From: JANMEX01 sp031422915
Lineage (GTDB): Bacteria; Pseudomonadota; Alphaproteobacteria; Rhizobiales; Rhizobiaceae
Assembly (NCBI GenBank): GCA_031422915.1
Contig: JANPEK010000035.1
Coordinates: 1 to 5,871, forward strand
DNA: 5,871 nucleotides
Direction of reading: 5' to 3'
A model generated the notes under the pieces. The model made no database searches, was not told where the DNA came from, and saw nothing but the letters and a program-made list of their open reading frames with translations. Made by a program: the position numbers and the translations under genes. Of this stretch, positions 5,180 to 5,871 are shown one piece after another (positions within the stretch are counted from its first letter, which is position 1; each line of letters opens with the position of its first letter).

Positions 5180-5749
5180 TCACAGCTCCATCAGCCGGAA
5201 ACGTTCGACAATGCGGTCAAACCCGTCAGGCCAGCCCGCAGCGCGTTCATCTGGGCCTGCGCCGCGATGCTCAAACCATTGTGCGGTCAACAGCAGGATG
5301 GCCCGCTTCAGCCCGTCCGGCACGTCAACGCCCGTGTCGCCAAATCCGGCGCGAAAATCGATCTCGATCCCGTTCATCGTCCGCCCCGGAGCTTTCGCCG
5401 CATCCGGCATGGCAAACCGGGCGGGCCGCGATGCCTTGTCGAGATTGGCGGCAGGCGGTACAGAACTTTCCGGCGCTCCAACGGCATTGTAGACCGTCAC
5501 CTGAATGAGCGATTGCACAGGATGTTTGCGCAGCCGCACAATTGCAGATGGCGGCCAGCAGTCGAGATAAAGCCGCCAGGTCTGCGAGATCAGTGCCAGA
5601 CCGGTCGCCGCCTCCACCTCCTCCCGCGCCGCCTCGACAAGGCTCGCGATCAAAATGTCTTCAGCCGCATCCACCACCCGCAAATGCGCCTTCGCCTCCG
5701 CCAGCGTCACCGGCTCAGCAGCGGGCGCGGCTATTCGTGTCATCACCAT
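5180..5749 (-). CDS. Head-tail connector, phiE125 gp8 family, GTA gp6-like
   Basis: 189-aa protein from the preferred ATG at 5749 (MVMTRIAAPAAEPVTLAEAK). The helix EPVTLAEAKAHLRV followed by an acidic LVEAAREEVEAATGLAL helix and TWRLYLDCWP is the hallmark of the phiE125 gp8 / HK97 gp6-type connector fold. The C-terminal part has NGIEIDFRAGFGDTGVDVPDGLKRAILLLTAQWFEHR, also conserved. It forms the ring attached under the portal. The open frame extends to a GTG at 5788, but AAGGA (5758-5762) lies 8 nt before the ATG at 5749, and the extra 13 residues (PPFEPQTPRT) look non-conserved. MTRIAAP at 5743 is a second, less well spaced choice. The gene lies 1 nt from the adaptor gene and is preceded by a repeat-bearing non-coding stretch. 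Confidence 0.9.
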   Translation of the reverse strand: MVMTRIAAPAAEPVTLAEAKAHLRVVDAAEDILIASLVEAAREEVEAATGLALISQTWRLYLDCWPPSAIVRLRKHPVQSLIQVTVYNAVGAPESSVPPAANLDKASRPARFAMPDAAKAPGRTMNGIEIDFRAGFGDTGVDVPDGLKRAILLLTAQWFEHRGAGPDERAAGWPDGFDRIVERFRLMEL

Positions 5750-5757
5750 GAAATGTG

Positions 5758-5762
5758 TCCTT
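5758..5762 (-). promoter_or_regulatory. Ribosome binding site of the gp6-like gene
   Basis: AAGGA on the minus strand, 8 nt before the ATG at 5749 and 14 nt before the one at 5743. It decides the start in favour of 5749 over the longer GTG frame at 5788. Confidence 0.65.
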
Positions 5763-5791
5763 GGGGTTTGTGGTTCAAAAGGCGGCACTCC

Positions 5792-5834
5792 CCTTCTCCC
5801 CGCCGTTTGCGGGGAGAAGGTGTCACGAAGTGAC
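5792..5834. repeat. Intergenic palindromic repeat of Hyphomicrobiales type
   Basis: A perfect 12-bp inverted repeat, CCTTCTCCCCGC (5792-5803) and GCGGGGAGAAGG (5809-5820), with a 5-nt loop. It is followed by a second small hairpin GTCAC-GAA-GTGAC (5822-5834) and by GGGTGAGGGGCAGCGCCGAG running toward the window end. This combination of a CCTTCTCCCC palindrome and a GTGAGGGG tail is a familiar dispersed intergenic element in rhizobial-type genomes; that recognition is from memory and not searched. No U-tract follows on the minus strand, so it is not a classic intrinsic terminator. It sits between the gp6-like gene and, presumably, the capsid gene off the right edge. The element may extend to the window end. 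Confidence 0.7.
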
Positions 5835-5871
5835 GGGTGAGGGGCAGCGCCGAGGGTGGAGATTTCGCTGC

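Noticed and set aside
4306..5508. Long plus-strand open frame of about 400 codons, and similar ones at 1198-2112, 2647-3663, 3300-4259 and 4982-5833
   Set aside because: They run antisense to well-identified tail genes, have low-complexity Arg/Pro/Ser/Ala-rich translations with no family motifs, and arise from the scarcity of stops in GC-rich DNA.
5788..5792. Longer gp6-like gene from a GTG at 5788
   Set aside because: The added 13 residues look non-conserved, and the AAGGA site with 8-nt spacing fits the ATG at 5749.
5792..5820. Palindrome read as a Rho-independent terminator
   Set aside because: The stem is strong, but no run of U follows it on the minus strand, and the same palindrome type is common as a dispersed intergenic repeat.
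1..5871. CRISPR array, tRNA/rRNA genes, insertion sequence or integrase
   Set aside because: No spaced direct repeats, no structural RNA signature and no transposase-like frame were seen; the DNA is almost fully occupied by tail genes.

Overview
The window is a nearly unbroken, tightly packed block of phage-type tail genes, all read on the minus strand (right to left). Order and protein signatures match the head-tail junction and tail half of an RcGTA-type gene transfer agent (GTA), the domesticated, prophage-derived particle of Alphaproteobacteria that packages host DNA. From right to left: gp6-like head-tail connector, gp7-like head-tail adaptor, a 60-aa unassigned small ORF, gp8-like tail terminator (DUF3168), gp9-like major tail protein, gp10-like and gp10.1-like tail assembly chaperones, gp11-like short tape measure, gp12-like distal tail protein (DUF2460), gp13-like hub (DUF2163), gp14-like NlpC/P60 peptidase, and the N-terminal 226 codons of a gp15-like megatron/host-specificity protein that leaves the window on the left. 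Capsid, portal and terminase genes would lie beyond the right edge and cannot be seen here.

The host is probably an alphaproteobacterium: the set and order of genes is the GTA one, the DNA is GC-rich, and the right end carries a CCTTCTCCCC...GGGGAGAAGG palindrome of the kind scattered between genes in Hyphomicrobiales (Rhizobiales). I cannot name the genus. All coding is on one strand; long plus-strand open frames are antisense shadows of GC-rich genes.

Nearly every junction is a 1-4 nt overlap (ATGA, TTGA, GTGA) or a gap under 10 nt, which implies one polycistronic mRNA with translational coupling. The two larger gaps are the 61 nt before the major tail gene and the repeat-bearing leader before the gp6-like gene. 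No promoter or U-tract terminator is evident, so expression presumably comes from far upstream.

Together the products would build the neck (gp6, gp7, gp8), a short tube (gp9 on tape measure gp11, assisted by gp10/gp10.1), and the baseplate/tip (gp12, gp13, gp14, gp15), with the gp14 peptidase helping to breach the recipient cell wall.

Three things stand out. First, the gp10/gp10.1 junction carries a heptamer A AAC CCT in the exact X XXY YYZ phase for -1 frameshifting, directly before the gp10 stop. The downstream frame is the -1 frame and its only available start is TTG, which recalls the lambda G/GT arrangement. Second, a 60-aa ORF with a strong Shine-Dalgarno sequence sits between gp7 and gp8, where many siphophages carry an HK97-gp10-type gene. 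Third, an intergenic palindromic repeat lies inside the structural operon, just ahead of gp6.
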